From Anseranas semipalmata (lineage: Eukaryota > Chordata > Aves > Anseriformes > Anseranatidae), in NCBI GenBank assembly GCA_013399115.1, contig VXAA01001143.1:240970-304969 (forward strand): 64,000 nucleotides of DNA, written 5' to 3'. Position numbers and translations under genes: made by a program. The notes under the pieces were generated by a model. It was not told where the DNA came from. It ran no database searches and saw only the letters and a program-made list of their open reading frames with translations. Below, in pieces: positions 48,726 to 62,500 of the stretch (the stretch's first letter is position 1; every line of letters starts with the position of its first letter).

Positions 48726-48745
48726 TCTAATTAATTAATTAGCTT
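48726..48745. promoter_or_regulatory. Overlapping homeodomain-type TAATTA sites
   Basis: The string ctaattaattaattagc packs three overlapping TAATTA palindromes, each a generic antennapedia-class homeodomain site. Whether it is bound is unknown; AT-rich introns generate such strings by chance at moderate frequency. Confidence 0.3.
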
Positions 48746-51700
48746 GCTTACGGTTCTGGCCCAAGACTACAGGATAGACTAGGAATTTTGAATGTTGCCT
48801 TGATATCTAGACTTCTGTAATACACAGCATTGCAGTAAGTACATATATTCCCTTATTGCCTCTTCTGGGCTTTTTATTAAGGGACCTTAAGATTTACTGC
48901 ATGTTGCTTTGTAAAATTGCCAATTCATAAACTTTATCTCATCCTTTGGTACTTACTTTGAAGGGAAACAATTTCTTAAAAAAGAAAAAAAAAAAAAGAG
49001 CAAGCAAACAGTTAATAGTAAGTGGTGCCCAAATTACATATTTCTTAAACTCATGGCCTACTTTACTAATCAGTTGTCATAAGATGTCAGATGGGGACCC
49101 ATCACTGAAGAATTGCAGAATGCAGCCAGTGAAGCAACTAATTAGTTGGACAGTGGCATGAAGGTGTGTGTCCCAGAGGAGCTGCAATGATCAGAGCAGG
49201 TGAAGAAACTTTGGAGAGATCAGTATCTCCATAGTATAAAACCCAGCACTTGGCTGAATCGCAGCGATGCTGAGGGTGAGAGCAGCGCAGGTCCTCCATC
49301 AGGGACTTTGTGCTGCAGGGGATTGCAATACAGCTGTGTTCAGAAAGAAGCACGAGTCAGCTGCATGCTTGAAGGAACGTGACCTGAGATGTGCAGGAAT
49401 TGGAATAGCTGAGCAGCTTCTGGGTTTCATTTGGAAGGGCTGTAGCTGGGTGTCTTGCTCACCAATAGCTTGTTAGCCATCCCTGAAACCTTGGCTCCCC
49501 GTCCACTGCAAGAGCCAGTGTTGGTTATTCCCTGCAGGCACCAGGCGTACCTGTGCAGGTAAGCAATGGTCACTCCACCAGCAGAGCAGAGGGTCCAGCC
49601 ACTCCTGCTGCACCTGAGGACAAAAGCCAGCAGTAAGGGACCCTCACACCTCTAGAACAAATATAAGAGCCTCTGTTGTGAGCCAAAAGATGTCAAAGAT
49701 TAATAAACTTCTATAGGTGGCCCATATACTCATTTAAGTTGTGCTTTATGAGTGCTGCATGACTTTCTTCCCCTCATACCAACCCCATACAGGTGCACCC
49801 CATGGGTGCAGTGGCAAAACAAATCTTCTCCAAAACTCCTCTAAGGGTGAGCCTCCCACCATGCAGGACCTGAGGGAGGCTCAGCCTGGGATGCCAGCGT
49901 TACCCTCTCATCAGCAAGCTCACAGCAAAGAACATCCTCAGCCTCCCCTCTTTGGGTACATAGAAAACTCAAAAATGGGTATTTGACTTGAAATCCTTAG
50001 CGAAATGAATCTCAGTAGAAAATCTTCTTTTTAGTGCTTTGATTTTTTAATTGCTCAATTCAAGGCAGTGGACAACTTCCCTGAAACCAAATGGGACAAT
50101 GCAATGCCCAGCCCAGATCAGCGACTGCAGGACTGGGCCTAGCCAAGAAAGCGAGTGCCGACAGAGGATGACGTTCCTCCCACGATGGTGTGATTCCGTG
50201 GCACAGGCTGGAGGATGGTCTTGGAGGATGCCTTGGACAGGTAGTGCACACCACGTGCCCTGGCAGAAATGCACTCAGCAATCCCATATAAATGCTGTCT
50301 GAAGGTGTAAAAGCAAAAGGGCAGCAGTTCTTTTGATCCTGCTGAATTCAGGCAAAATAATTGCTCAAGGGACAGATTCTTGGTTCCAAAAAAGCTGCTT
50401 CGACCTTTGAGCTGCCAAATTCCTTCCCCCATTACCTCCCTTCTTTCTTTCCAGTATAGCACAGCTACTCTGAGTCATTGTTTATCTAATTTAATTAACA
50501 TTTGCCAGTGCCTGCAACCTAAAACACTGTCTTAAAACATTTGCTTGAAAAGCCTCCTTGTCCCAGAGCTGTCATTTTTTAGCATGATGGATAATGGATA
50601 GAAATAATTATCCTGAACAAGGTTAGACAGCTTAAATGATTTGAGTTTCAAGGAATTAGTAAGCTTAGCTAAACATCTTATTTTTCAAGACACATTAATA
50701 ATAAAAACACAGTGATGACCATAATGGATTGTAAAATCTGCACTCTGCTAAAACGTTCACTGTCTCTCGCAGGTAGCTGTGCCTGCAATGCCTTTACCTA
50801 GGGAGATTTAAATCAACACATCATCTGATATGTCACAAATCGCTGTATTGAAAGGACTTCAGGTAACTTTGAATTCCAAGTGAAATGCTTCCAGTGCTGG
50901 TGTCCAATTCATCCTATCCAAGTGGGAGGGCAAGGTACAAACTGGTCTAGGGAACAGATGAAGATTTTACCCACCAGCCACCAAGTGTTTCCCCTTCAAG
51001 TATAGTATCAGCAACCCGGGTGGATTACAGAGATAATCGCTTGTCCAGGATTATGTTTCTACCACACAGGATGGCTACAGTGACTCATGGGCTGCCTAAA
51101 CCACGCTGCCCCTTGAACTCCACAGAAAGCCAGTCCTACAGCCACATCCCCTGCAACAGCCCTGGAAAAAGCCAGAAGAAATGAGAAAGCAGAGACTTTG
51201 TGCAAACGGAGTGAGTTACCTGAGGTTTACAAAGGTATAACCGAGAGCAGAATTGGGCTCACTGCCTCTGCATTATTTCCACAGCCCATAATTTTGGGGA
51301 AAATGTAAGTTTTGAATTAATCATTGACCTTTAGCTTTGAAGAAAAACAGAACTTCTGCATGAAATTGCCAAAAATGAGAGTAACAATTTGTAATTGCTT
51401 AATTTTGCTCCTAGAAACCCAGGTGCAGCCAGGCCTCCAAGGTGCTTTGCACAGTGCAGGAGTGGGCTCTTCTCCAGGGAGCCTCAATTCAAGGCAATAA
51501 GGCAGACAAAGAAAGCATGGAGAAAAATAGGCACTTGGCGGAGAAGTGACAAGCCGCATGCAACGGGACACAGGAGACGCCCGCTCCCTGCCCCGTGCAT
51601 TGCACCATGACAAATAATAAACCTCCTCTGTGCAGCGAGATGCTCAGACCCCGTGCTGTTCCCCTGGGTGCGGAGCAGAGGGTCGCATCCTGATGCCCAT

Positions 51701-52621
51701 CAGCTGCAGTGAGTGCTGTTGGTGGCGGTGCAGAGCCACCCAGTCATCCTGCCCGGACCCAGGAGCAGGGTCTGGATGAGAGGCTCCTGGAGTCTGAAGC
51801 GTTAAATGCATCGATATGATGAAGATTTCCACTTAAGGTGAATTCTTTTTTTTAAATTTCATTCACCGAGTTTTATATTTTTGGGGCCCTTAGGCAAATT
51901 AAATAAAAATCTTCATCAAAAATAATATCCCATTTCTGTGCTGAAAGTAAATGAAAATTTCCTTTATAAAGATGGAGAATTTGCAGAGCCACTTAGTAAA
52001 AATCCAAAAGTTTCACTTCAATCCTCACTTTTTATGTTTCTAAATTTGTTTTTTAAAGATCTCTGCATCGGTGTCGAACGATTTAAAATTCCTCTGGCAA
52101 AGTACGGTTTTATTGCTCCGGAGCTAGCATAAAGCTGAATGGGTGGCTGTATTTCAAGCAAGGAGCTGTGGGAGAGTGCAGCTTGCAAATGGCAATAGAG
52201 CCCAGAAATTGAACTCTAGCCTTTCTATTCAGTGCTCTTTTTATTATTAAGTCACAGAATAAGTAAAATGTTACAGGGACACTTTAAATCTGTACTTGTT
52301 TGTACAGCATCCAATGAATATGTGATGGGGAAAGAAAATGAAAAATGTGGGGATGCTGAAAATAAGGAGAAGATTGGGTGTTGAAGAACCAAGTATGGTA
52401 AATTATGGGATACAGTTAAATCCATAATTCTAGCCTGAAATAGAAGAACATGGCTTTGGTGCACTCTCGCGGTTGTGGGGCATCTTTGGGGTAGATGCCC
52501 TCTGTTTGGTGGCTCAGGGGATGTGAGGAGGCAACAATGGCCAGAAGCTGCCTCAGCTGTAGCAAAAAAATGTTATTTTAATATCTGAAGATCCCTTGTG
52601 TTCTGATTTTTTTTTTTTCAG

Positions 52622-52742
52622 ACTTGAAATAAAATGTTCCAGGGCTGAATTACACAAAACTTTTTATCATGCCTGTGAAAATGTTGGGACAGGTGGCAAA
52701 GACAGGCGAGATTGTGGAGCCATCATTTGTACAAGCATCAAG
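52622..52742 (+). CDS. FREM1: FREM1-like Calx-beta domain first exon, open but diverged
   Basis: A T13-plus-cag acceptor and a donor ATCAAG/gtagga bracket 121 bases: one base completing a codon and 40 codons ending in phase 0. It reads LEIKCSRAELHKTFYHACEN, VGTGGKDRRDCGAIICTSIK. In FREM1 the last CSPG repeat is followed by an LELKWS...EY.VCENVG...IIRRG..D.AFV.IKV segment, the start of its single Calx-beta domain; the one-base entry phase fits the Ile-Leu junction there. Conservation is good up to ENVG. After it the beta-strand hydrophobics are replaced by GGKDRRDCG and about three residues are missing, which suggests loss of constraint although no stop is present. The remaining Calx-beta exons and the C-type lectin exons were not found in the following 11 kb. 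Confidence 0.75.
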
Positions 52743-55700
52743 GTAGGACCTGAAACACATTTGGGTGGAGGATGCCTGCAGGCTACCCGTTAACACCTCT
52801 TAATGATAAGAAGCCTAAATGTCTGGCAGATGCGTCTAATTTAGACTAATGAGTCTTGCTCTGTTTTTAAGGGCCAAGAAGGTTCCTCTAGAGCTGCCTA
52901 GGGTTTGCTTGCAGGACTACAGTTTAATGCAGGTGGATTGTGGTACAACAATGACTTTATTGTGTTTCATTATGGCTCTTCTAGCTGTCATTTTAAAAGA
53001 CATATACTGAATACAGTTCTGAGGAGAGATCTGTATGTCCTGTGCCCCTGCACACAAGCTGGACTAGGAGAAGGCTCTTCTCCGTGGGCTTTCCTGAGGG
53101 TGCAGATCCCTGAGGAGTTTCCTTGGTGATGCTTCTTACTACCAAAGGCAATCATGGCCATGGAGGAATGAGAGGGCAGAAATACATCAGTGCAGCTCCC
53201 ACGCTGGGATAAGACCTGTTCTTTCCTTCAGAAGACAGTGCAGGTGACCCACTACCAGCATTTACCCATTTTTTCCTGCTAGGAGCCAGCCTTGATGAGT
53301 GGTTTGGGTAAGTGTCCCTACCCCAACAGGCATTAACATCTCCCAGTGTGGAGAAAGCAGGAGGAGGCAGGGGTGTGTGGCTGCTTTTCCAGGCAAGGAC
53401 AGCCAGCCACACCCAACCGTGGCACTATGGAGGCTGTACTTCTAAGAACAGCCTGCAATTTTGTTGTCCCTAGTTGCACTTTGATAACCCAGGGTAGGAG
53501 ATGCAATGGAAATATTGTTCCTATTCCTATACCCTTGAGCACAGTGGAAGAGAAACCTCCTGAAGAAGTAGATGTTTCCTGTGCTCTGGGCTGACTGGGG
53601 CCAGGGAATGATTTCTGTTTCTCACCAGTGACAGACCAGTTCCTTGGGGACCAGCACTGGCCCTGGAGCTCCTACGCTCACCTGCCATTTTGTCCAGGTC
53701 TGTAACTATGCTTCTTGTCGTGGTGATTGCCCAGGTGGGAGGAGCTGTGAATCCCTATGCCAAGCGTGCTGGGAAAGAGTGGAAAGGACTGACCCTGCTG
53801 CTGTACTTTCTAGCCCTGTTTTCAATGTGTTTCAGATTTCACAAATCCATTGTAGCTATTTTTTGCCCTTCTCCTAGCTTGAGAAAATAACAGAGTTACA
53901 TACTATTTATTGCCTGACAGCATTTTTACATGCAATAGCAGAAAAAATGTGAATGCTAAGGACCTATTACCTGTGTTTTCCATGCTCCAAATGAGGGGCA
54001 AATGACCCATGAGCTACCAATTTCTGTTGTTGTAAAAAGACATGGTTTTTGTTTTCTGTAGGTCAGAGATGGATGGATCAGCAATGTTACACAGATGGAA
54101 GAAATCACCAAGGCAGACAGTCCCAGGAGTAAGAAAAGACCCCTATGGAGGCAGCTGTTTGTCTACCACAAAAGCGGGATAGATGAAGGGGGATTTGGAT
54201 GGGGCACCAAAGCAGCTAATAGCCGGCTGAGCGGTGGTTTATGATATGGTGCTGATAAAATGACATGGAGCGTTACTAAGGCTGGGGTCTGCAGCGTAAA
54301 GGTAAACATGCCACAGGTGGAATTCTTCTGCTAAAAGGAATTAGCAAACACTCCACTATCGTCAGTGGACTTGAGCTCTCGTGGCATCCAGGATCGTTGC
54401 AGCTCTGCATTCAGATGGTGGCTGGAGAGGAGCAGTGACAAGGAAGCCACGTCCAAGGGGCAGGGGGAGTGGGGTGCGTGCGAGACCTGGGCACACCAGG
54501 AGTGCTAATCCCTAACCTGCCTGCGGAGCAAGAGGGGGCCAGCACTGCCCCTTGGCCAAAAACAGGAATCAAGAGAAAGAAATCAAAATGCACAATTGGT
54601 ATCTGCTCCTTGGGTTTGCCTTTCAGTAGCACAGCTGGGTTTTGATGCAATTTGTTTCTCATGCTTGTGGATGTGTAATGGGAGGCAGAACGTTCATTAC
54701 TGGGGAGCCACAACGGAGAGATGAATAACACGGTCAGGTGCCAATGTTAGCATTGGCCCTGTGCAATGATCGTGTTGGTAACCTGCATTAATTGCTCATG
54801 GCAAAACCAATGGGTTGGTTTTCCTTAGCAACTACCTTGTAATTACAGAGTGAGTCCAATGAAAGCAGTAGTAAAGTATAATTACGTAGTTACTTTTTTT
54901 ACAGTTACCAGGTTATTGTTGGATATATATATGTAATTAACGTGTCAGCACTGTATGCTGGGTGGCTGGGAGAAACCTGGATTTGGAGCATGAAGTAGCT
55001 GCAGTTTCCCCTGTTGCTGGTGTTTTAGGAAGTGTGACAGCCTCTGCTCCTCCTTGGTTGGGAGGGAGCGATGCGTTGTCTCCTGTCTTTAGACCATGGT
55101 GCTCTGCTCAGGTCTTGGCACGCATCTGTCATCTCCTCCCACCTGCCGGCCTCTTTGCTTCTTGCCTGCCCCATGTCTTTGTGGCTGAAGCATTTCTGGT
55201 TGTCCCTCAGGGGTTCTAGCCAAACATTGTGGCAGAAAATGCTCATAATGCATTAGGCAACACTGGGGAAGTACTGGGGAGGATGGGTGTGAGCACCGAA
55301 AATCACTGCTAATACAGCTGTATTTTTTAAAGACTACATGCAAAATGGATGCAGTAGGTCTTTTTTGGTCACCTGCTGACTCTCCTACATTATGCATGCT
55401 GAGGAGAGCAGATTGTGTGTGTTTTTTTTTTTTTTTATTTATTTTATTGAAGGAAAAGGAAATTACTGTACAAACTTAAATTTTCCAAGGGAGAATTTCA
55501 AATTGGCTACTGGAAAATCTGATGGGGACAATCAAAACGCACCTTTCTGGGTTGCTTTAGGGTCGCACCAATGTACTGAACTCCATTTGCCCACATCCAG
55601 CAAGCCTTGGGTGAAAGCCCTGATCTGAGAACATCAGGGTGTCCCACTGTATGTCCCATCAAACATATAACAGTTGTGATGTGATTTTTCTTCTTAAAAA

Positions 55701-58700
55701 AAAAAAAAAAAAAAAAGCAGTATTTCAGCATTTGGCTGAAAACAAGTCCCAGTTAGTGTTCATTATATCTATTAAATAGGAAATCAGTGAATATGAATGA
55801 AAGAGTAAAAAAATGCTCTTTAATAATTTAGGATTTTGTAGATAATAACACAGATCTTTTCCCCCAGTATATGAATTCAAACACCAAGATAACCTATGCA
55901 ACATTTAGAAAATATGTGATCTTCTGTTCATTCCGGTGGAAAATGTTTAGATATTTGCAGAGCAGTCTCTACAGTGGGTTTAGATTTAGGGATTCACTCG
56001 AACATCTGCTTAGGTTCCGTTGATGCCATAACACCTAAATCCCATTCCTAAATAGCAGTGCTTTCCCAGATGAGGATTCAGAGTAGAAAAGTGACTCCCT
56101 GTTGGGTTCATTTCAAGCCTTTCTTACCACTTGTCCTGCAGCAGTACGATGGCCAGGACCATGATCTGCCCCTATCTAGGGGAGGGAGTCATTTCCCCAA
56201 ACACCTGTTCTCTGCAGCTGGATTCAGGTCTTGGCTGTGAGGTGGGCACAGCCCTTGCAGTTTAGGAGGTGGTTCCCATAAACTCATAAGGCTAATTTCA
56301 GGCTATCAGCATTTTGGCTCTCAAAGCCTTGGTTCCCTCCTCCTGCTCTCCACTCAAATCCCAGCAGGTGGGCTCATGGCTGCCTAATGTGAGCTTACTC
56401 CTTGTGCAAATCCAGAGTATCGCTGGTCCCTGCAGAACCCCTCCACAAAGGTAGGTGGGGTAGGGCACTTGGCACTGTCTCTCTGCTGTGTTTTCAGTGA
56501 TTTTCAAGGGTCAGTTGACTTTTCCTAAATTTAAAATGTATTTCTATGGAAACTGTGAGGCTAGAAGAATGCTTTGAAAAGTTTAATACAATACCTAGCA
56601 GCAGCCAAGAGAATGCCAATAGAGTGACCCAGAATGGTGCATGGGAAACTTAAGCATCCTAAATGGTGGAGATGCAAGTGGAGGCAGGCGAAATGGAGGA
56701 TATATCCAGTATTCAGCCTGCGCGCCCTCCGCTCCTCTTGCGTGGTGCTTAGTAGCCTGTCGCGCACTACCTGTGACTGTGGGCAGCCGTCACGGCCGCT
56801 GGTGCTGGGAAGCAATTTGGGCAAACTGGAACTGGGGAATCAAAACAGGATGAGATGGTCTCAGTTGAGCAGGTTTGGTTTCCACACAGAATCTGAGTTC
56901 ACTCTGAGCTGTTTTTGTGATTGCTTTATTTTCCCTTCTGTGCAGGTCAGATTGTCTGGGGAAATATTACAGAGGCTAAAAAGCATTTTTGCTCATTGGT
57001 AATTACCCCAAATCTCTCAGATTCATTTCAATATTCAGCATTGCCCACTGCAGAGAGCGCTCAGGATTTCTCCCAGCAGGTCCCTCACAGCAGACTGGGT
57101 GTCTTGCACAACCGAACCTCTCCCTGGAGGGAAATAAAAGCACGTGGAGGAGTAAAGCCTGCACAGCTCACTTCATGCAAACTGCAGCATGCCCTTGTCT
57201 GGGCACAGAGGTCAGCGGTGGTACAGCAGCGCCTGCATGGAGGCTATTTCTGACTCCCATAAAAATCTTTATGTCTCTGTGATCGGGATTCGGTGATGCA
57301 AATTTGCTGTGTCAAAGGAAGATGCTGCTGTAAATGAATTAGTACAAGAAGAACTTCTTATTTAAGAAGTGCTGACTCTGCACTCTCCCCTATGCCCTCG
57401 CTTTTAAAATTGAAGTCTGGGTTTGCTGCATGCTATGATCTATATTTAGATACTTGTAAATGAAGTTTTGCAGTCATGTGGCTGCGTTCTTGTACGACTT
57501 CATGAAGCAGTTTTTTCACATTACAGAGATTTATATGTTTGCGTTTGCATATTGCAGGTGTTTCCATAAAAGCTTGGGATAGCCACATTAAGGAAGATGG
57601 CCTGAAAGAAAACCATGAAAATTATACTGAGCACACCTAAAACCACTATCCTGGGGCAAAAGTGTGAAGTCACTGCAGAAATGAGGTAGTTGCAGACAGG
57701 TAAGATTGATGGACATAGACCTTTTGGGAGCACCTCCTCCAAGCGGAGGGTGCAGTCATGCAAGGGGACAGCATCCCTTTTGGGATGTACCTCATGCAGT
57801 GCCCCAAGTAAGCTGTGAGCCCCTAGCAGAATATTTCAAAATGTCAGAGAGCGCTGCAGTGCTGAGCTCATGCTATGCAAATGATAGCCTGGTGAATTAT
57901 GTGCTGCACACACTACACACAAATCCTGTCCCAGCCAGCCCTGGAAGAGCAGATAGCACTCTTGTCGGTGTGTCCTCTGCTCCAGGAAACTTGCCAGGAG
58001 GTCACACCATAATTCATGCTCTGCTGATGCTTTGTAAAAGTTGCAGTCTGTACCTTGGCTGGTGTGCTGCTGAGCCCAGCATCTATGTTACCTGCTGGCC
58101 ACCCCGAGCCTGGTGGCCGACCACATCCCCCTGCGCCTATCATGGGAAGGCCATTCTGTAAGCTGGCCCTCCAGCTGGCACCCGCAGCACACGCACCCAC
58201 TGCCCTGGCCAGGCTCAGCACAGCATCAGGCTTTCTCCTTAACTAAAGAACCTGTCCAACTAAGCTAAAAAAAACTGTCTCTGATAAGCAGTAGCAACCA
58301 AAAGCTCAAGAATAACAGCACTTAATTTAATATGGTTCAGGACTCACTGTAAAGTGTTACTATCACATCTTCCATAAGTCAGTCCCTGGGAAACAGGAGG
58401 TTTCCCAGAGAGAAGGGACAGGCCGACAGCATAGGAGGTCAGGGGAATTTCAGAGTAAATTAAAATAGTTCTGAAAGGTTGGGGTGGTGTGGTAGAGGTT
58501 TAGGACAGAATGGTGAAAAGTTTGGTAGTGGGGGGAGAGGATTTTCTTCCACACCCTTTCCCTTTTTGCAGGACTCCCATACAAATCCTGTCCCTGGGAA
58601 AGGACAAGGCAGGGTACAGTGTGGGGTGAGGAGGGCAGGCTGGGGGACAGGCTGCACGCCCAGAGGGGCCACCCTGCTTTTTTGGAGGCTTCTGCCTTTT

Positions 58701-59557
58701 GGAGGCTTGCTGGGGAACTAAAAATCTTCCATTTCCTGCTGCCACAGACAAGGCTGAGTGCTGGCCCAAATGTGGGTCAAGAGTGACACCCTGTGGACAA
58801 CTTACTATTTTTCTTATCCAGGATTTCTCTCCTGCTGCTTTTTTTGTTGTTGGTGTTTTTTTTTTTTTTTTTTTCCTTCCTCCTCTGGCTTTATCACACA
58901 CACACTGCCTCGCTTGCACAAACCTCCATAAGCACCCAGCTTGCGCAGGGGTTGCTGCTGCTAGCTCGGCCAGCCCCAGGCGGTGCGCTGGGAGCAGCAT
59001 TTCTCACCCCTAAAAAGTGAGGGGCTGAGGGAGATGCCCCAAACCCCCATTCTGTTCCTTTTTGGTTTGTCCTCATTTTGCACTTGGTTTCATCCATACA
59101 TCTCAGAGCCTGGCTGTCACTCCTGGCCCCCACCAGTGCCTCTGCTTTCTCTCTGTTTTTCTGATCACTCCAGCTCTTCTGTCGTGCAGCTCATCAGCTG
59201 GAGCACACTGTGCTCCTGGGGCTCATAAATCTAGCTGCTGCTCACGAACTTTGGCAAGTATGATCCCAGGCTGTCTGTTAAACTGGGAGAGAAACTGCGT
59301 GGGCTTCTCTGCAGTCACCCCTGTGCCCTCCCCAAGCTGCCATGGGTGAGGATTCCTGCCTGAACACAACTCATCAAAAAAAGGTTATTATAGAGACTGC
59401 TCTCCTGGTCACCATAATGGTCCCTTCCCAATCTCTGACCTGCTGGGATTGGACCACGCTGTCCTGATGCTCCTGGTGTTATCCCCAGTGAGCAAGATCT
59501 GGTGTCCTAGAACAGGCTGATTGACACCAGCTGACAACCTGGACAACCTGTCGCCAA

Positions 59558-59584
59558 ATATATATATATATTTTTAATATATAT
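59558..59584. repeat. (TA)n simple repeat
   Basis: TA dinucleotides are repeated and interrupted by tttttaa over about 27 bases. Confidence 0.85.
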
Positions 59585-62500
59585 TTTAAGCAACAAAAAA
59601 TTCAGTTTTATATTGGTGAGAAATTCCTCATCACTCATTTAATTATATGGGTCTAAAAGAAACCACAATGTTCTGGCATGCCTGTGTGCTGGGAGTGGGA
59701 AAGAGGGGGGTGTCAGAGCCCTTCTAAAAGTTTACGTCCTTTCTTACCCCTGGCAGTTTAACCCTGCCAAATCTGCACAGACCTATATATATCCAAAAGC
59801 CAAGGCTGGAAGGAGATTCCTTAATACCCGCAAAAGAAGCAAATATAAAGGCAGTAATTTCTTCCAATGACATTTATATGCTGTCATTAACTCTGCTTTA
59901 GCTGGTATAGTTTAAAGCTTTCAGAAAACATAACTTCAGCTGCACCATCTACCACATGTTTTTGTTGACAGGAGCTGCAGGGTTTGCCTGGACAGCCTAT
60001 ATAGATTCTCTGCCTTTTCCATAGTATGCAAAAACTTGAAGAGAAAGAGGTCTTGTAGAGCAAAAAGTCATTTTTGCTGTTCTTATGCCATTTCTAGCAA
60101 TCAAGACCTTAACATGCATTCTTGTTAGATGAAGAGCTATAGATCAGGTCTCTTAGTCCAGTCTCTGGGAGTTTGTAGAACATTATTAGGTCAAAATAAA
60201 TGGAGTTTGTCTGGGGAGGGGTTGTTATTTTTCCAACCCTAGTCGTGACCCACCATGTGTTGTATCCTATCCCTTGAGATTAGGAGGCTGCACCCTAGTA
60301 GGCATCTGAAGCACTCAGAAGGCACCAGAAAAAATAGTAGAAAAGCTTCAAAAAAATCTGCATTGTCTTAGGCACTTACTAATGAACAGCAGGAGTGGGA
60401 AGATCTGCAAGAAAAAGAGTGTGGGGCAAGAGTGGTTGGTTGGTTGTGTTGAATTCAAATAAGCAAACAAAAATGTGAAGGTTGCGACAATGCTACTGGG
60501 CTGTGGAAACTGGAGGTTAGAGACCCCAGCGTGAGCACGAGAAGCTGTGTATCAACTCCAAGATGTGACAAATCTGAAAAATTCCTTCTCTTTTAACAAG
60601 ACTGCACTTTCGTGGGAAATATTTCATCCAAGTTCCTGCGTCAGTGCAGATTAGGCCACTCCGCCTGCAGAGAGGAGCCTTCAGGAGTCCACTTTGGTCT
60701 TGCTGCACAGTGGGAAGGTATGGCTGCGTGCTATGGAGCAGGTGATATATTTCACCCCAGAGATGGCTGCAATTTGCAGGAAATCTATTGCTTGTAATCT
60801 TCATAATTGCATTGGATGTTCTTGCTAAAGACTTGCAGCCCCAGGTCAGCCTTGCTACCAGGGCCTCAGGGGGAGCTCCGCAGTTGCTGTGCAGGAGCTC
60901 AGATCCAACAGCTTTTGGCAGAGTTAGAAACGGGGTCAGACCATAACAGTCCATTTTGGAATTTAAATTTGGTGGATTTGAGGTAAATAATATGGCTCTG
61001 CTGTCTAGGTTTCAAAGGATAGTTTATTTTTTTGGAAGGTATAGTATGCTTTTGGAAAGTGTACAGGCATCATTCAAGATGAAGGGCTCTGTGTAACAAT
61101 CAAGTTTTTACCTTTTAATTAACAAAGCTTTATAAAGAATTTCAATTCAGAATTACTAAACAAAGAAACTATACAAGCCCCAGATGAGATCTAAACACTT
61201 TCCAAAAGACATTAAAAAAGAGAAAAATACTGGGCCACATGTTTTTTCTTATGTCTCTTGAGTCCATTTATTCCAGACATCTGACATGCAATTCAAATTT
61301 CCAATAGTTTTAGGTAACCATGTCCAATTTAGAAACCGCAGCCTTCAGCTAAGCCTACCTACCTCCCAAATCAGTCTGGAAAACCAGAGCACTTGCTGAT
61401 ATTATGCATTTTCAGATTTGCAAAGCTTTGTTATGTGTGTGCCATATATATTTGGGTTGAGTTTTCTGGCTCCGTGCAATCCATTTAGATATATTTCATA
61501 GACCTGTAGTCAGTGGTCACAGTCAGATAAATTATAGTTCCTAATGGAGAGCCTGTTTGTGCTTTCAAAGAGTAAAACCGCTATAAAATTGATCTCCTCT
61601 TTTGAGATGCCTTTGACAGCAGTTGTCGTATGGCAGTTTGGATGAGACGGAAGCAAAGGGCTCCCTGTGGATGAAGGACTAATGAGCTTTATTTCTGGCT
61701 CGGAGACTTGGGCTGAATTCTTAACCTTTCTGTGACTGATTGTTCGTATCTTGGAAGTGGAGATTAAACAGGGTCTTCATGACAGGCAAAACCAAACCAC
61801 AGAGGAAATCCTACATTCAGATACGTGCAAATAATGTCCTGCTATGTGCCTTTTCCCAATTCCTCACAGGAAACTCCTGGGTAAGGATTTCAGGGTATCT
61901 GGGATGAAGGAGGTAAGGCAGGGGACACCACGGCTCATTAGGTGCTGCTTTCCACTTCACCCCTCTCACCTCGCTCCATAAAACCTGGGTCATCCAACTC
62001 CCACCAACCCCATCAACCTGATTGATCTCATATGGAGGGGTTCCTGCAGAGGTTGTCACTCTTCCAGGACCCTAAGGAAATACTAGGTGGTCAGGTATTA
62101 CTTCCAAGAGAGCTTGGTTGAACAAAAATTATGGAGCAGTTTCTCTGCTGCTAAACCCCAAAGTCAGCAGAGACTTTGTCAGCCTTGAGCAGTGAATCCT
62201 CTTCGGCTGGTAAGTGGCCATCACTTTATCCTGTAATCTCTCATTCATCTAATCTATTTTTATCTTTCCAGTTCTCTTTCCAGTGGGAGCGCTCATAAGC
62301 AGTCACAAACTCTGCTACTGGGGAAAAATAGGATTTGAATCAAATTTATTGCTGTTAATTTCTTTCAAATTGTTTCATGAATCAGAGGATGCAGCTATCA
62401 GTGGTGAAACATCTGTTCATCTGCAGCTTAAAGGCAGCTTCTGACATGGTGACTGGGGAAGAGGCCAAGAGTGGAGCCAGTCCCTAGTAGGGTTTAGGGA

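Larger units (their letters stand above)
39525..52621. other. Large intron-like interval, two or more expected exons not found
   Basis: About 13.1 kb in which FREM1 would be expected to encode the last CSPG repeats (roughly 200 residues) before the Calx-beta domain. I could not support any such exon. The interval has an unknown base at 40584, a poly-A tract at 41276-41292, short tandem duplications at 45947 and 46430, a CA-rich tract at 42651 and a homeodomain-like TAAT cluster at 48728. Open frames here are short and overlap on both strands. Confidence 0.5.

Noticed and set aside
53690..53890. Short hydrophobic frame (MLLVVVIAQVGG...) that could be a small membrane protein
   Set aside because: Overlaps another open frame on the same strand, with no supporting context or known family.
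56921..57253. 110-codon frame after a good acceptor-like site (cccttctgtgcag)
   Set aside because: Does not resemble any FREM segment, has no donor, and overlaps other open frames of similar length.
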